Source of the DNA: Planctomycetota bacterium
Lineage (GTDB): Bacteria > Planctomycetota > UBA1135
Length of the DNA: 64,000 nucleotides
Assembly (NCBI GenBank): GCA_002705055.1
Contig: PAHY01000060.1
Location: forward strand, 1 to 64,000
Reading direction: 5' to 3'
This document shows, piece by piece, positions 44,885-53,788 of this stretch. Made by a program: the position numbers and the translations under genes. Under the pieces are notes generated by a model that had not been told where the DNA came from, made no database searches, and saw nothing but the letters and a program-made list of their open reading frames with translations. Numbering within the stretch: position 1 is the stretch's first letter; the number at the start of each line of letters is the position of its first letter.

Positions 44885-45530
44885 TACCCCCGCAAGCGCT
44901 CCGCAGAACGACCCGGCGGAGGAGTACCTCACTGATCACTCGTACGACGGCATTCAGGAGTACGACAACCCGCTCCCCGGCTGGTGGAAGGCGCTGTTCT
45001 GGGGCAGCATCGGGTTCAGTGTGCTGTACTGGGCCTGGTATCAGGCCGGCCCCGGCAAAGGCGTCTTCGAACGCTACGAAGCTTCGGTGGTGGCGGCGGA
45101 AGAAGCCAAAGCCGAGCGCCAGCGCGAACGCCTGGCCGGCATGGAGCTCAAGCCGGACGCGGCCACTCTGAGCGCGCTGATGGCGAACGAGGAGTTCATG
45201 GCCTCGCAGGAGAGGGTCTGGCAGCTGCGCTGCGCCGCCTGTCACTGGGCGGATGGGCGTGGGGTCACCGGCCTGGGGCCGAACATGACCGACGACGCCT
45301 ACATCCACGTGAAGACCCTCGAGGACTTCCCGCGGATCGTCGAGAACGGCATCCCCGGCAAGGCGATGACTCCCTTCAAGGGCATCCTGTCCGAGGAGGA
45401 GATCATTCAGATCGCCGCCTACGCCGCCTACTTGCGCGGCACCGAGGTCGACCCGGCTGCGGGTGGTCCGGTGCTGGAAGCGCAGGGTGAGGTGATCCCG
45501 GCCTGGCCCGCTGCGGAGGCCGGAGAGTAG
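44877..45530 (+). CDS. ccoP: cbb3 oxidase subunit III (CcoP), single-heme
   Basis: 217 residues. The N-terminal HSYDGIQEYDNPLPGWW and following membrane helix (FWGSIGFSVLYWAWY) are diagnostic of CcoP. There is only one CxxCH (Cys119-Ala-Ala-Cys122-His123), with a distal Met probably in KAMTPFKG, whereas the classical CcoP has two hemes. The ATG at 44877 overlaps ccoQ. It passes electrons from soluble cytochrome c to CcoO/CcoN. Confidence 0.93.
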   Translation: MTDTPASAPQNDPAEEYLTDHSYDGIQEYDNPLPGWWKALFWGSIGFSVLYWAWYQAGPGKGVFERYEASVVAAEEAKAERQRERLAGMELKPDAATLSALMANEEFMASQERVWQLRCAACHWADGRGVTGLGPNMTDDAYIHVKTLEDFPRIVENGIPGKAMTPFKGILSEEEIIQIAAYAAYLRGTEVDPAAGGPVLEAQGEVIPAWPAAEAGE

Positions 45531-45560
45531 GCCAAAAAGCCCGTAAATCCTGCTCGGAAT

Positions 45561-45587
45561 AGCCCTGGTCGCCTCGCGGCCAGGGCT
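45561..45587 (+). other. 12-bp hairpin between ccoP and ccoG
   Basis: AGCCCTGGTCGC (45561-45572) pairs with 45576-45587 with one G-T. It is followed by TAGTTCACAAAAAG, without a T-run. It may lower read-through from structural to assembly genes or stabilise the ccoNOQP mRNA. Confidence 0.45.
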
Positions 45588-45634
45588 TAGTTCACAAAAA
45601 GTTGAACCGTGCCGGCTCGCCGGCCCCGAGATCG

Positions 45635-47032
45635 ATGTCTGACGACAGCCCGCTGCTTTCCCCGGAGGAACATGTCCTTTCGACGCTGAACCAGGATGGT
45701 TCGCGCCGTTGGGTCCGCCCGCGCATTGTGCATGGCAAGTGGTGGAAGCGCCGGGCCGTCGTGGCCTGGGCGCTGATCCTGCTGTTCAACATCCTGCCTT
45801 GGGTCCAGATCGCCGGAAAACCGCTGCTGCGCCTCGACGTCGTGGCGCGCGAGTTCACCTTCTTCACGGTGACCTTCCGGCCGACCGAGACGCTGCTGCT
45901 CACCCTCCTGCTGCTGACCGTCTTCTTCGGCATCTTCCTGATGACCGCGCTGTTCGGGCGGGTCTGGTGCGGCTGGGGCTGTCCGCAGACGGTCTACCTC
46001 GAGTACCTCTTCCGGCCGCTCGAGAAGTGGATCGCCGGCCCCAACCTGGCCAAAGGCAAGCCGGTGCCGATCGAGCGCCGGGTCATGAGCATCGTCCTCT
46101 GCGGGCTGGTCTGCCTGCACCTCGCGCACACCTTCCTGGCCTACTTCGTGGGGCCGCAGGAGGTCCTGCAGTGGTCGCTGAGCTCGCCCTCCGAGCACCC
46201 GGCCGGCTTCGCGATCGTCATGGGCGTGACCGCGCTGATGATGTTCGACTTCCTCTACTTCCGCGAGCAGATGTGCATCCTGGCCTGCCCTTACGGCCGG
46301 CTGCAGTCGGTGCTGCTCGACCGCAAGTCGCTGATCGTCGGCTACGACGAAAAGCGCGGCGAGCCGCGCGGCAAGCTGAGTAAGAAGGGGGCAGCCGAAG
46401 GCGCCGCGCCGCAAGGGGACTGCATCGACTGCGGCTGGTGCTCGGCCGTCTGCCCGACCGGCATTGACATCCGCAACGGCCTGCAGATGGAGTGCATTCA
46501 CTGCACCGAGTGCATCGATGCCTGCGACGCAGTGATGGACAAGGTCGGGAAGCCGCGCGGGCTGATCCGCTACTCCTCGCAGGATGGCCTGGAAGGCGGA
46601 AAGATGGGTTTCCTGCGTCCGCGCACGCTGCTCTATCCGCTCGTCCTGGTCGTGATCATCAGCCTGTTCGCCTGGCAGCTGACCGGTCTCGAGAGCGCCA
46701 CGCTGCTGCCGCGCCGGGTCCAGGGCCAGCCCTACACCAAGCTCGAGGATGGCCGCATCCAGACCACGGTCGCGTTCAGTCTCGAGAATCGCTCCGAGGA
46801 GACGCGGACCTATCAGATCGCGTCCGATGACGAGCGCTTCGAGCTACGCGCCCCGACCTTCCCGATGAAAGTGGGGCCGGGCGAGTCGCGCGACTTCGTG
46901 GTCGTCGTGCTTGCCCCGCTCGAGGTCTACGACCGCGGCAAGGCCGAGGTTCCCTTCCGCTTCACCGATGGCGTCGACTTTGACCACCCGATGCCGCGCA
47001 ACGTCCCCGGTCCGTACTCCGTCAGCCGATGA
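45635..47032 (+). CDS. ccoG: Cytochrome oxidase accessory protein CcoG (FixG/RdxA)
   Basis: 465 residues. Membrane segments precede the polyferredoxin region. FGRVWCGWGCPQTVYLE is the FixG signature, and two [4Fe-4S] motifs follow (CIDCGWCSAVCPTG and CIHCTECIDACD). A C-terminal Ig-like domain is about 360-465. CcoG is thought to reduce copper during cbb3 assembly. I used the ATG at 45635 (MSDDSPLLSPEEHVLSTL) rather than an in-frame TTG 33 bases upstream. The stop overlaps ccoH (ATGA). Confidence 0.94.
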   Translation: MSDDSPLLSPEEHVLSTLNQDGSRRWVRPRIVHGKWWKRRAVVAWALILLFNILPWVQIAGKPLLRLDVVAREFTFFTVTFRPTETLLLTLLLLTVFFGIFLMTALFGRVWCGWGCPQTVYLEYLFRPLEKWIAGPNLAKGKPVPIERRVMSIVLCGLVCLHLAHTFLAYFVGPQEVLQWSLSSPSEHPAGFAIVMGVTALMMFDFLYFREQMCILACPYGRLQSVLLDRKSLIVGYDEKRGEPRGKLSKKGAAEGAAPQGDCIDCGWCSAVCPTGIDIRNGLQMECIHCTECIDACDAVMDKVGKPRGLIRYSSQDGLEGGKMGFLRPRTLLYPLVLVVIISLFAWQLTGLESATLLPRRVQGQPYTKLEDGRIQTTVAFSLENRSEETRTYQIASDDERFELRAPTFPMKVGPGESRDFVVVVLAPLEVYDRGKAEVPFRFTDGVDFDHPMPRNVPGPYSVSR

Positions 47033-47547
47033 TCACGCAGTCTCCCAAGTTCTGGATCTTCCTTCCCGTGGTCCTGCTGCTGAGTTCGCTGGGAATGGGG
47101 GTGACCACCATCCTGCTGGCCACGCACGACCCTGCCTTCGCCGTCGAAGAGGACTACTACGAGAAGAGCCAGCACGTGGACGAGCAGCTGGCCGAGCGCG
47201 CCCAGACGCGCGCGCTGGGCTGGAAACTGCGCACGCTGTCGCGCGCCTACGAACGCGGCAGCGCATCCACACGCGTCGCCTTTCGCGTGATCGGCCCGGA
47301 TGATGCCGCGGTCACCGGACTCAGCGGAAAGATCGAGGCCTTCCACAATGCCCGCGCCGCTTCGGTCCACGAGGCGACGCTGCAGGCCGACCCGCAGGAG
47401 GCCGGGGTCTACTTCGTGGACCTGCCGATCGACCGCCCCGGCTGGTGGATCTGGCGCTACGAGCTGGTGCGGGGCGATGAACTCGCCCGCGGCGAGACGC
47501 GCACCAAGATGATCGACATCGCGGCGCGCACGGAGGAGAGCGAGTGA
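47029..47547 (+). CDS. ccoH: FixH/CcoH-like assembly protein
   Basis: 172 residues. One N-terminal membrane anchor (FWIFLPVVLLLSSLGMGVTT) is followed by the periplasmic FixH domain, with AVEEDYYEKSQHVDEQLAE and the Trp-rich PGWWIWRYEL. Its place between ccoG and the SafE-like gene supports a role in cbb3 assembly. It overlaps both neighbours by 4 bases. Confidence 0.85.
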   Translation: MITQSPKFWIFLPVVLLLSSLGMGVTTILLATHDPAFAVEEDYYEKSQHVDEQLAERAQTRALGWKLRTLSRAYERGSASTRVAFRVIGPDDAAVTGLSGKIEAFHNARAASVHEATLQADPQEAGVYFVDLPIDRPGWWIWRYELVRGDELARGETRTKMIDIAARTEESE

Positions 47548-48293
47548 GCGCAGCTCTGCTCGGCGCGGTGTTCCTCGCGAGTGTCGCGGGGAGCCTGCAC
47601 TGCGTCGGCATGTGCGGGGGGCTGGTGGCCTTCGTCGGCTCCGGGCGCAGCGCGGCGCTGCTCTATCACTCCATGCGCGGCTTGGCCTACCTGGGCCTGG
47701 GCGCGGCCGCCGGTGCCCTCGGCGCCGCGGTTGATTTCGGCGGCGAAGCCCTGGGCTGGTCCCGCGCGGCGATGATCCTGGCGGGGGTCACGATGCTGGC
47801 GGTCGGCTTTGCGGCGCTGGCTCGCGCGCGCGGCAAGCGGATGCCGAAGCTGCCGGTGCCCGCTGCGGTCCGGCGGCTGTTCGCGCGTCTGCACCAGGCG
47901 GCCTCGGTCCAGGCACCGCAGGTGCGCGCAGCCCTTCTGGGCGGCCTCACCGCCCTGCTGCCCTGCGGCTGGCTCTATGCCTTCGTGCTCACGGCTGCGG
48001 GCACCGGGTCCAGCTGGTCGGGGATGGCCGTGATGCTGGCCTTTTGGGCGGGCACCGTCCCGGCGTTGCTGGCGGTCGCCTTCGGCGTGCGGCTGTTCGC
48101 ACATCCGCTGGCACGGCGCGCGCCCACGCTGACGGCCTGGCTACTGGTCGCCATCGGGATCACGACCCTGAGCGGCCGCTGGCAAGTCCCGTCCTTCGAG
48201 GGGCGGGTCGAAGCAGCGACGACCGTCTCCGAGGTCGAGCAGCTGGGGGACACCGTGCCGCCCTGCTGTGCCGAGGAGGACGCGGAACAATGA
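47544..48293 (+). CDS. TauE/SafE-like (DUF2946-neighbour type) membrane protein of the cco locus
   Basis: 249 residues from a GTG start overlapping the ccoH stop (GTGA). Six or so membrane segments; SLHCVGMCGGLVAF in the first one is the HCxxMCGG motif of the SafE-like proteins commonly found in cbb3 clusters, and ALLPCGWLYAF appears in the fourth. The C-terminus ends in a Cys pair (PPCCAEE). These proteins are linked to copper handling for oxidase assembly rather than to sulfite export; the exact activity is not settled. Followed by ccoI with a 4-base overlap. Confidence 0.82.
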   Translation: MSAALLGAVFLASVAGSLHCVGMCGGLVAFVGSGRSAALLYHSMRGLAYLGLGAAAGALGAAVDFGGEALGWSRAAMILAGVTMLAVGFAALARARGKRMPKLPVPAAVRRLFARLHQAASVQAPQVRAALLGGLTALLPCGWLYAFVLTAAGTGSSWSGMAVMLAFWAGTVPALLAVAFGVRLFAHPLARRAPTLTAWLLVAIGITTLSGRWQVPSFEGRVEAATTVSEVEQLGDTVPPCCAEEDAEQ

Positions 48294-50764
48294 GCCGCTC
48301 GCCGCTCGAGTCGACGCCGGCCGCTGCGCAGCAGCCCGCGCGCCCCGCCGCGACCGACTGCGCCCACTGCAAGCTTCCCGTCCCCGCGGCGCTGATCCGG
48401 CCGGAAGACGAGGCGCAGTACTGCTGCCCGGGCTGCCGGACGGTCGCCGAAGCGATCCAGGCTTCAGGGCTGTCGTGGTACTACCAGCTGGTGGATCAGG
48501 GCGAGGAGGCCCAGCCCGCGCGGACGACCGGGCGGGACTACGCCGAGTGCGATGACCCCAGCTTTGCCGAGGCGCACGTGCGCACGACGGCGCGCGGCGA
48601 CCTCGAGACGGTTTTCTACGTCGAGGGGGTGCACTGCGCGGCCTGCGTCTGGCTGGTGGAGAAGCTGCCGCAGGTGGTGCCCGGTGTGCGTGAGGCGCGG
48701 CTCGATTTTGGCCGCCGCCTGGTGACGGTGCGCTGGCAGGAAGGCGTGGTGAACCTGTCGCAGATCGCGCGCGCCCTGGACCGCCTGGGCTATCCGCCGC
48801 ACCCGGTGCGGCTGGGTTCCGAACAGCTGCTGCGCCGCGAAGAGGAACGGCGCCAGCTGATCCACATCGGCGTTGCCGGCGCGATCGCCGGCAACGTCAT
48901 GCTGATCGCTTTCGCGCTGTATGGCGGCTGGTTCCATGGCATGGAAGAGGGTTTCCGCGCCATGTTCCGCTGGACCTCCCTGGGGCTGGCGCTGCTGGCG
49001 GTGATCTGGCCGGGACGCGTCTTCTTCCGCGGCGCTTGGGGCGCGCTGCGCACGCGGACCGCGCACATGGATCTGCCGATCGCGATCGGGCTGGGTGCCG
49101 GTCTGCTGGGCGGAGCCTGGAACACCGTGCAGGGTGTGGGCGAGGTCTACTTTGACTCGGTCACCACCCTGGTCTTCCTGCTGCTCGTCGGCCGCACCCT
49201 GCAGGAACGCCAGCAGCGCAAGGCCTTTGATGCGGTCGCGATGCTCAGCGCGCTGACGCCGCGTACCGCGCGCCGGCTGGAGGGCGCCACAGTGCGCGAG
49301 GTGCCCCAGGCCGCGCTGCGGGTGGGCGATCGAGTCGAGGTGCGCGCTGGCGAGTCGGTGCCCGCCGATGGTCGGATCGTCGAAGGCAGCGCTGACTTCG
49401 ACCTCGCGCTGCTGACCGGCGAGTCCGTCCCGGAGCGTCGCGGAGTCGGCGAACTGGTGCACGCCGGCACCGTGGATCGCAGCGATCGCGTCGTCGTCGA
49501 GATCGTGCAGACCGGCGCGGATACGCGCGTCGGGCAGCTGATGCAGCTGGTCGAGGACCACGCCCGACGCCGCGCGCCGCTGGTGCGCCTCGCCGACCGT
49601 CTCTCGGGCTGGTTCGTCGCCATCGTGCTGGTGCTGGCCGGGATCAACGCTTGGTGGTGGGCGATGAGCGACCCGGGCATGGCGCTGGAGCACACAGTGG
49701 CGCTGCTGATCGTCGCCTGCCCCTGCGCGCTGGCGCTGGCCACGCCGCTGGCCGTTGCCGCCGCGATCGGCCAGGCCGCGACCCGGGGCATTCTGGTCAA
49801 GGGCGGGGAAGTGCTGGAGCAGCTGGCCCAGCCCGGGCTCCTGCTGCTCGACAAGACCGGCACGCTGACGGAGGGGCGCATGGAGCTGCAGTCCTGGCAG
49901 GGCTCGGACGAGGCGCGCGCGGCGGCGGTGGCGCTGGAATCGCGCTCCTCGCACGTGCTGGCCCGGGCCTTCGTCGCCGGGTCCGCCGAGGGTCCCATGC
50001 TGAGCGCTGAGGACGTGCACGAAACGGTCGGCGGCGGTCTGTCCGGTCGCGTCGCCGGGCGCGCGGTCCTGGTGGGATCGCCCAGCTTCCTCGCCGAGCA
50101 CGGCGTCCGCCTGGACGAAGTCGGCACGGAGGCGGCGCAGGGCCTGGAGCAGGTTCTGGCCGCGGGACGCACCCCCGTCGGCGTCGCGCTCGACGGCAGC
50201 TGGGCCGGCTGGGCCGGCTTCGGGGATCCGCTGCGCGCCGATGCCCGCGCCTCGCTGGATGCACTCCGCGCCCGCGGCTGGCAGATCGGGGTGCTCTCCG
50301 GCGACCACCCGCGTGTGGTCGCGGCGCTGGCCGACCCGCTCGGCCTCGATCCGGCGGTCTGCCGCGGCGGCATGAGCCCGGAGGACAAGCTGCAGTACGT
50401 CGAGGCGGCCGCCCGGGAGCAGCGCGTGGTCATGGTGGGGGACGGCGTCAACGACGCGGCCGCCCTGGCGGCGGCGCGGGTCGGGATCGCGGTGCATGGC
50501 GGGGCGGAAGCCAGCCTGGCCGCCGCCGATGCCTATCTCACCGAGCCGGGCCTCGCGGGCCTGACGCGCCTGTTCGCAGGCTCGCGGCGTACCCTGGGCG
50601 TGATTCGGCGCAATCTCCTGCTTTCGCTGGGGTACAACACGGTCGGCGTCAGCCTGGCGATGGCCGGCCTGCTGCACCCGGTCGCAGCAGCCATCCTGAT
50701 GCCGCTCAGCTCGCTGACGGTGGTGTCCTCGAGCTATCGCGCCCGCCCCTTTCCCGACGCATGA
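48290..50764 (+). CDS. ccoI: Copper-transporting P1B-type ATPase CcoI
   Basis: 824 residues. The N-terminal metal-binding region has CAHC and CCPGC, then an HMA-like domain with GVHCAACVWLVEKL. Membrane helices follow, with CPC in IVACPCALALATP. Phosphorylation site DKTGTLTEG, actuator LTGESVPE, hinge GDGVNDAAAL. The nucleotide-binding domain usually carries a His-Pro pair (SxHPxA); here it is His555-Val556 (SSHVLARA), an uncommon change. CcoI pumps copper out of the cytosol for insertion into cbb3 CuB. The ATG at 48290 overlaps the previous stop, which is why I did not use the longer upstream frame. Confidence 0.93.
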   Translation: MSRSPLESTPAAAQQPARPAATDCAHCKLPVPAALIRPEDEAQYCCPGCRTVAEAIQASGLSWYYQLVDQGEEAQPARTTGRDYAECDDPSFAEAHVRTTARGDLETVFYVEGVHCAACVWLVEKLPQVVPGVREARLDFGRRLVTVRWQEGVVNLSQIARALDRLGYPPHPVRLGSEQLLRREEERRQLIHIGVAGAIAGNVMLIAFALYGGWFHGMEEGFRAMFRWTSLGLALLAVIWPGRVFFRGAWGALRTRTAHMDLPIAIGLGAGLLGGAWNTVQGVGEVYFDSVTTLVFLLLVGRTLQERQQRKAFDAVAMLSALTPRTARRLEGATVREVPQAALRVGDRVEVRAGESVPADGRIVEGSADFDLALLTGESVPERRGVGELVHAGTVDRSDRVVVEIVQTGADTRVGQLMQLVEDHARRRAPLVRLADRLSGWFVAIVLVLAGINAWWWAMSDPGMALEHTVALLIVACPCALALATPLAVAAAIGQAATRGILVKGGEVLEQLAQPGLLLLDKTGTLTEGRMELQSWQGSDEARAAAVALESRSSHVLARAFVAGSAEGPMLSAEDVHETVGGGLSGRVAGRAVLVGSPSFLAEHGVRLDEVGTEAAQGLEQVLAAGRTPVGVALDGSWAGWAGFGDPLRADARASLDALRARGWQIGVLSGDHPRVVAALADPLGLDPAVCRGGMSPEDKLQYVEAAAREQRVVMVGDGVNDAAALAAARVGIAVHGGAEASLAAADAYLTEPGLAGLTRLFAGSRRTLGVIRRNLLLSLGYNTVGVSLAMAGLLHPVAAAILMPLSSLTVVSSSYRARPFPDA

Positions 50765-50943
50765 ATCTCCTCTACCTGATCCTGCCCATCGCCCTCTTGA
50801 TCGGCGCGGGCTTCGTCGTGGCCTTCATCTGGGCGACGCGCAAGGGTCAGTTCGACGATTTGGAAACTCCAGCCATGCGCGCTCTCTTTGAAGACGCGCG
50901 GCGCGCGGAAGCCGCCGAGGACGGCACCGAGAAATCGGCCTGA
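50761..50943 (+). CDS. ccoS: cbb3 oxidase assembly protein CcoS
   Basis: 60 residues. One membrane segment (LLYLILPIALLIGAGFVVAF) followed by WATRKGQFDDLETPAMRAL, the CcoS signature. It overlaps ccoI by 4 bases and closes the locus. CcoS is needed for cofactor insertion into the oxidase. Confidence 0.92.
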   Translation: MNLLYLILPIALLIGAGFVVAFIWATRKGQFDDLETPAMRALFEDARRAEAAEDGTEKSA

Positions 50944-51052
50944 TTGCCCGAATTTCTCCCAGCTTGAGGGTGTTCTCGACCCCGGTCCAGAGTTAGCCCT
51001 TGTGCAAACCCGGCGAGACCTTTCCGGAACCGCCGTTCCCCCTGAACCAAGC

Positions 51053-52138
51053 ATGCAAGCTTCACTCTCCCGCATCGCGCCGGTCGCGCTGGCCGGCCTC
51101 GCGCTCTCCGGCGTCGCCTCCGCGCAAGAGCCGGATTCTCCTTGGACCTTTTTCGGCCAGGCTCGCCTGCGTGCCGAGTTCAACGACACCAACACAGGTG
51201 GTGCAGACCGTCACCGCCAACGCATTCGTCTGCGCGCCGGCGCCAGCTATCGCGTCAACGAAGAGCTGTCGTTGACCGCACGCGCTTCGACCGGCCCCGC
51301 TGGCAACCCTCGTTCGGGTTACCACGACATCGGTCAGGGCTTCAACCGCATGGAGCTCAGCCTCGACCAGATGTTCCTGGCTTACACCCCCGAGACCTGG
51401 GGGGGCGCCACGGTGGTCGCCGGTAAGTTCGCCAACCCGGTCTACCGCACGCCTTTCTACGGTGAGCTGGTCTGGGATGCCGACCTGATGCCCGAAGGCG
51501 CCGCGCTGGTCTACCCGCTCAACGAGTTCGGTCCTTTTGACAGCTCCAGCTTCATCGTCGGCCACACCGCCGTGATCGAGCAGGCCGCTGCCGAGGATAC
51601 CTGGGCGACCATGTTCCTCTGGAACGGCACGATGAACCAGGGCGATGACAGCACCTGGAACTTCGGTGTGAACTACTACTTCTACGGCGACCTCTCGCCG
51701 GACGGCCTCGGCGCCCTGGTGGGCACCGGCAACGCCGTCTCCGGTGGCGACTTCGCCTCGGACTTCGGTGTCCTGCAAGGCACCACGGTCTACGAGACGG
51801 GCGACCTGATCTTCAGCGGTGAGTACATCCTCAACACCCGCGCAGCGGATGGGGTCGGCGACAGTGGCTTCGCCCTGGGCGCTGGCATGGACACCGAGTA
51901 CGGCCGCTTCTACATCCAGCACCAGACCGTCGAACAGGACGCGACCGTCGCTGTGACGGCGCAGGATGACTTCCTCTACGCGACCAACTACTCGACCAAC
52001 GTCGTGGGTTGGAAGAAGGCGATCTCGGACGCCACCGCCCTCCACGTCTGGCTGCAAGCCAGCGAATTGGACGACGATTTCGGTGCCCCCGATGACACCG
52101 TTTACCGGTTCCGCATCGACTTCGACGTCAACTTCTAG
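51053..52138 (+). CDS. Outer-membrane porin (Porin_5-like)
   Basis: 361 residues. The signal peptide (MQASLSRIAPVALAGLALSGVASAQ) starts at the ATG at 51053. GQARLRAEFND, DRHRQRIRLRAG, the FANPVYRTPFYGELVWDADL segment and the closing VYRFRIDFDVNF are typical of the putative-porin family with a 16-strand-type barrel. Codon choice (many AAC, TAC, GGT, GTC) and the terminator suggest high expression. The 109 bases between ccoS and this gene hold no recognisable box. A role in general diffusion is inferred. Confidence 0.82.
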   Translation: MQASLSRIAPVALAGLALSGVASAQEPDSPWTFFGQARLRAEFNDTNTGGADRHRQRIRLRAGASYRVNEELSLTARASTGPAGNPRSGYHDIGQGFNRMELSLDQMFLAYTPETWGGATVVAGKFANPVYRTPFYGELVWDADLMPEGAALVYPLNEFGPFDSSSFIVGHTAVIEQAAAEDTWATMFLWNGTMNQGDDSTWNFGVNYYFYGDLSPDGLGALVGTGNAVSGGDFASDFGVLQGTTVYETGDLIFSGEYILNTRAADGVGDSGFALGAGMDTEYGRFYIQHQTVEQDATVAVTAQDDFLYATNYSTNVVGWKKAISDATALHVWLQASELDDDFGAPDDTVYRFRIDFDVNF

Positions 52139-52166
52139 CAAGTACAACCGCATCCAACTCCTTGAA

Positions 52167-52212
52167 GGGGGCGAACCCTTGGCAACTTGCCTCGGATTCG
52201 CCCCCTCGCTTT
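52167..52212 (+). terminator. Rho-independent terminator after the porin gene
   Basis: GGGGGCGAA (52167-52175) pairs with TTCGCCCCC (52197-52205); the loop contains an inner GGCAA/TTGCC stem. TCGCTTTTG follows. The remaining bases up to 52316 hold no gene. Confidence 0.75.
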
Positions 52213-52316
52213 TGTTGTCTACGTGGCGGTCGTATTCGTGCTCCGTACCCCATGCGCGATCACCCAGTGATGGGCGGAGGGCTGGGGTTTCTCGAGTGAT
52301 CCGCGCTTTACAATCT

Positions 52317-53192
52317 CTAGCGTGTCATGTCGCGCACGATGAGCTTGTCGAATAGGCGTGTCGGCAGGAGTCGCTGCAACATGTAGCCGATGATGGCGTC
52401 GTTGCCCACGCGCACGCGCACTGCGGGGCGTGATCGCTCGAGTGATTTGCTCACGACTTGGGCGACGCGTTCGGCAGGGATTGCCTGCTTTTCGATGCGC
52501 TTGACGCGCGCCATCATGGAGTCGATGAACTTGCGGTAGAGCGGCATCGCCGGGTGCGTTTCGAGCTGGGGCATCATGCCCTCGGTGCGGCGCTTGGAGG
52601 TTTCCCAGATGGCCGTCTCGATCGCGCCCGGTTCGACGATCACGACGTCAATGCCTTGGAGGAGGAGTTCCCGGCGGAGCGTATCGGACATGCCTTCCAG
52701 TGCAAACTTGGAAGCGCAGTATGCACCGCCGAGCGGGGTGCCGACCTGGCCATTGATCGACGAGATCATGACGATGCGCCGGCTTCCCTGGGGCGCCTTG
52801 CCCTGCCGCATCAGCGGCAGCAGGCTTTGCGTGACGCGCAGCACGCCAGTGAGGTTCACCTCAAGTTGGCGGGCGAAGAAATCAAGCGGTATGACCTCCA
52901 GCGGTCCGATATTGGCAACGCCCGCGTTCTGCACGAGACCATGCAGCGTCTCTCCCGCGAGGGCCTCGCGGACTTGAATGCACCCTTGTTCGACGCTGGC
53001 GGCGTCGGTGACGTCGAGCAACACGGGAATCAGTCCCGGAGCATCCCCGGCGGCCTGGGAAAGCGCGTTTGCGTCTTGGGAGCGCCGCACCGTGGCAAAA
53101 ACGCGCCATCCTCGTTGGAGTAGCATCAACGCGGTCGCCCGTCCAATCCCCGTCGAGCAGCCCGTGACCAGAGCGTTGCGTCGTTCCGTCAT
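52317..53192 (-). CDS. Short-chain dehydrogenase/reductase (lower G+C)
   Basis: 291 residues. Cofactor loop TGCSTGIG, Arg pair VRRSQD after strand 2, NAGVANIG, catalytic Ser in MISSINGQ and the YCASK motif. The C-terminal half (MPLYRKFIDSMMARVKRIEKQ) resembles SDRs acting on steroid or acyl substrates; the substrate is unknown. The coding sequence is visibly less G+C-rich than its neighbours, which may point to transfer. It is divergent from the MOSC gene with only 22 bases between start codons. Confidence 0.85.
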   Translation of the reverse strand: MTERRNALVTGCSTGIGRATALMLLQRGWRVFATVRRSQDANALSQAAGDAPGLIPVLLDVTDAASVEQGCIQVREALAGETLHGLVQNAGVANIGPLEVIPLDFFARQLEVNLTGVLRVTQSLLPLMRQGKAPQGSRRIVMISSINGQVGTPLGGAYCASKFALEGMSDTLRRELLLQGIDVVIVEPGAIETAIWETSKRRTEGMMPQLETHPAMPLYRKFIDSMMARVKRIEKQAIPAERVAQVVSKSLERSRPAVRVRVGNDAIIGYMLQRLLPTRLFDKLIVRDMTR

Positions 53193-53198
53193 GGCAGC

Positions 53199-53208
53199 AC
53201 GCTAGCAT
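53199..53208. promoter_or_regulatory. Overlapping divergent -10 hexamers
   Basis: Minus-strand TAGCGT (53199-53204), 6 bases before the SDR ATG, and plus-strand TAGCAT (53203-53208), 6 bases before the MOSC ATG, share two bases. The whole intergenic gap is 22 bases, so the two promoters cannot be occupied at once and both mRNAs would be leaderless. Confidence 0.45.
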
Positions 53209-53214
53209 GAGCGG

Positions 53215-53775
53215 ATGAGCCTGCGCACCGTGTCCGTCCAGGTCGGCCAGCCAACCGATCGTCCAACCGCGGAGGGGCCGCTGCGCACCGCCATGGTCAA
53301 GGACCGGGTTGCCGGCCCCATTCAGCTCGGAACGCGCGCGCTCGAGGGCGACGGCTGCGCGAATCTGAAGTATCACGGTCACGAGGATCAGGCCAGCTGC
53401 GTCTATCCCGCCGAGCACTTCCCGCGGCTGGCTGAAGCGCTGTCGCTCCCGCCTTTCCCGCATGGCGCCTTCGGCGACAACTTCACCGTGACCGGAGGCG
53501 ACGAGCAGTCCGTCCGCGTCGGCGAGGTCTACCGGGTGGGCACGGCGCTGGTCGAGGTCACGAAGCCGCGCGAACCCTGCAGCACCCTGAATGCGGTGTG
53601 GGGCTGCGCCCAGCTCGCGGCCCAGATCGGCCGACGCGGCTGGACCGGGTGGTACCTGCGGGTCCTCGAGCCAGGGACGGTGCAGGAGGGCGATGCCTGG
53701 ACGCTCGAGCGCGCCGCCGCAGAGGGCGCGCCGAGCATCGCCGAGGTCTGGCAGAGCAAGCGCGGGGGTTCGTAG
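53215..53775 (+). CDS. MOSC-domain protein (YiiM-like)
   Basis: 186 residues. A MOSC domain spans about 20-150: EGDGCANLKYHGHEDQASCVYP, PFPHGAFGDNFTV, VGEVYRVGTALVEVT and PREPCSTLN with the conserved Cys that binds the molybdenum cofactor or sulfur. YiiM relatives reduce N-hydroxylated compounds; MOSC proteins in general handle molybdenum cofactor and sulfur transfer. It is followed 25 bases later by the AhpD-like gene. Confidence 0.85.
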   Translation: MSLRTVSVQVGQPTDRPTAEGPLRTAMVKDRVAGPIQLGTRALEGDGCANLKYHGHEDQASCVYPAEHFPRLAEALSLPPFPHGAFGDNFTVTGGDEQSVRVGEVYRVGTALVEVTKPREPCSTLNAVWGCAQLAAQIGRRGWTGWYLRVLEPGTVQEGDAWTLERAAAEGAPSIAEVWQSKRGGS

Positions 53776-53788
53776 ATCCGCGGCGCGC

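Noticed and set aside
48044-48289. Upstream extension of the ccoI frame
   Set aside because: It lies inside the SafE-like gene and is Arg/Gly-rich filler; the ATG at 48290 overlaps the preceding stop as in the rest of the locus.
52258-52272. ATCAC-CCA-GTGAT palindrome between the porin and SDR genes
   Set aside because: It lies between two gene 3' ends, away from any start, so an operator role is not supported.
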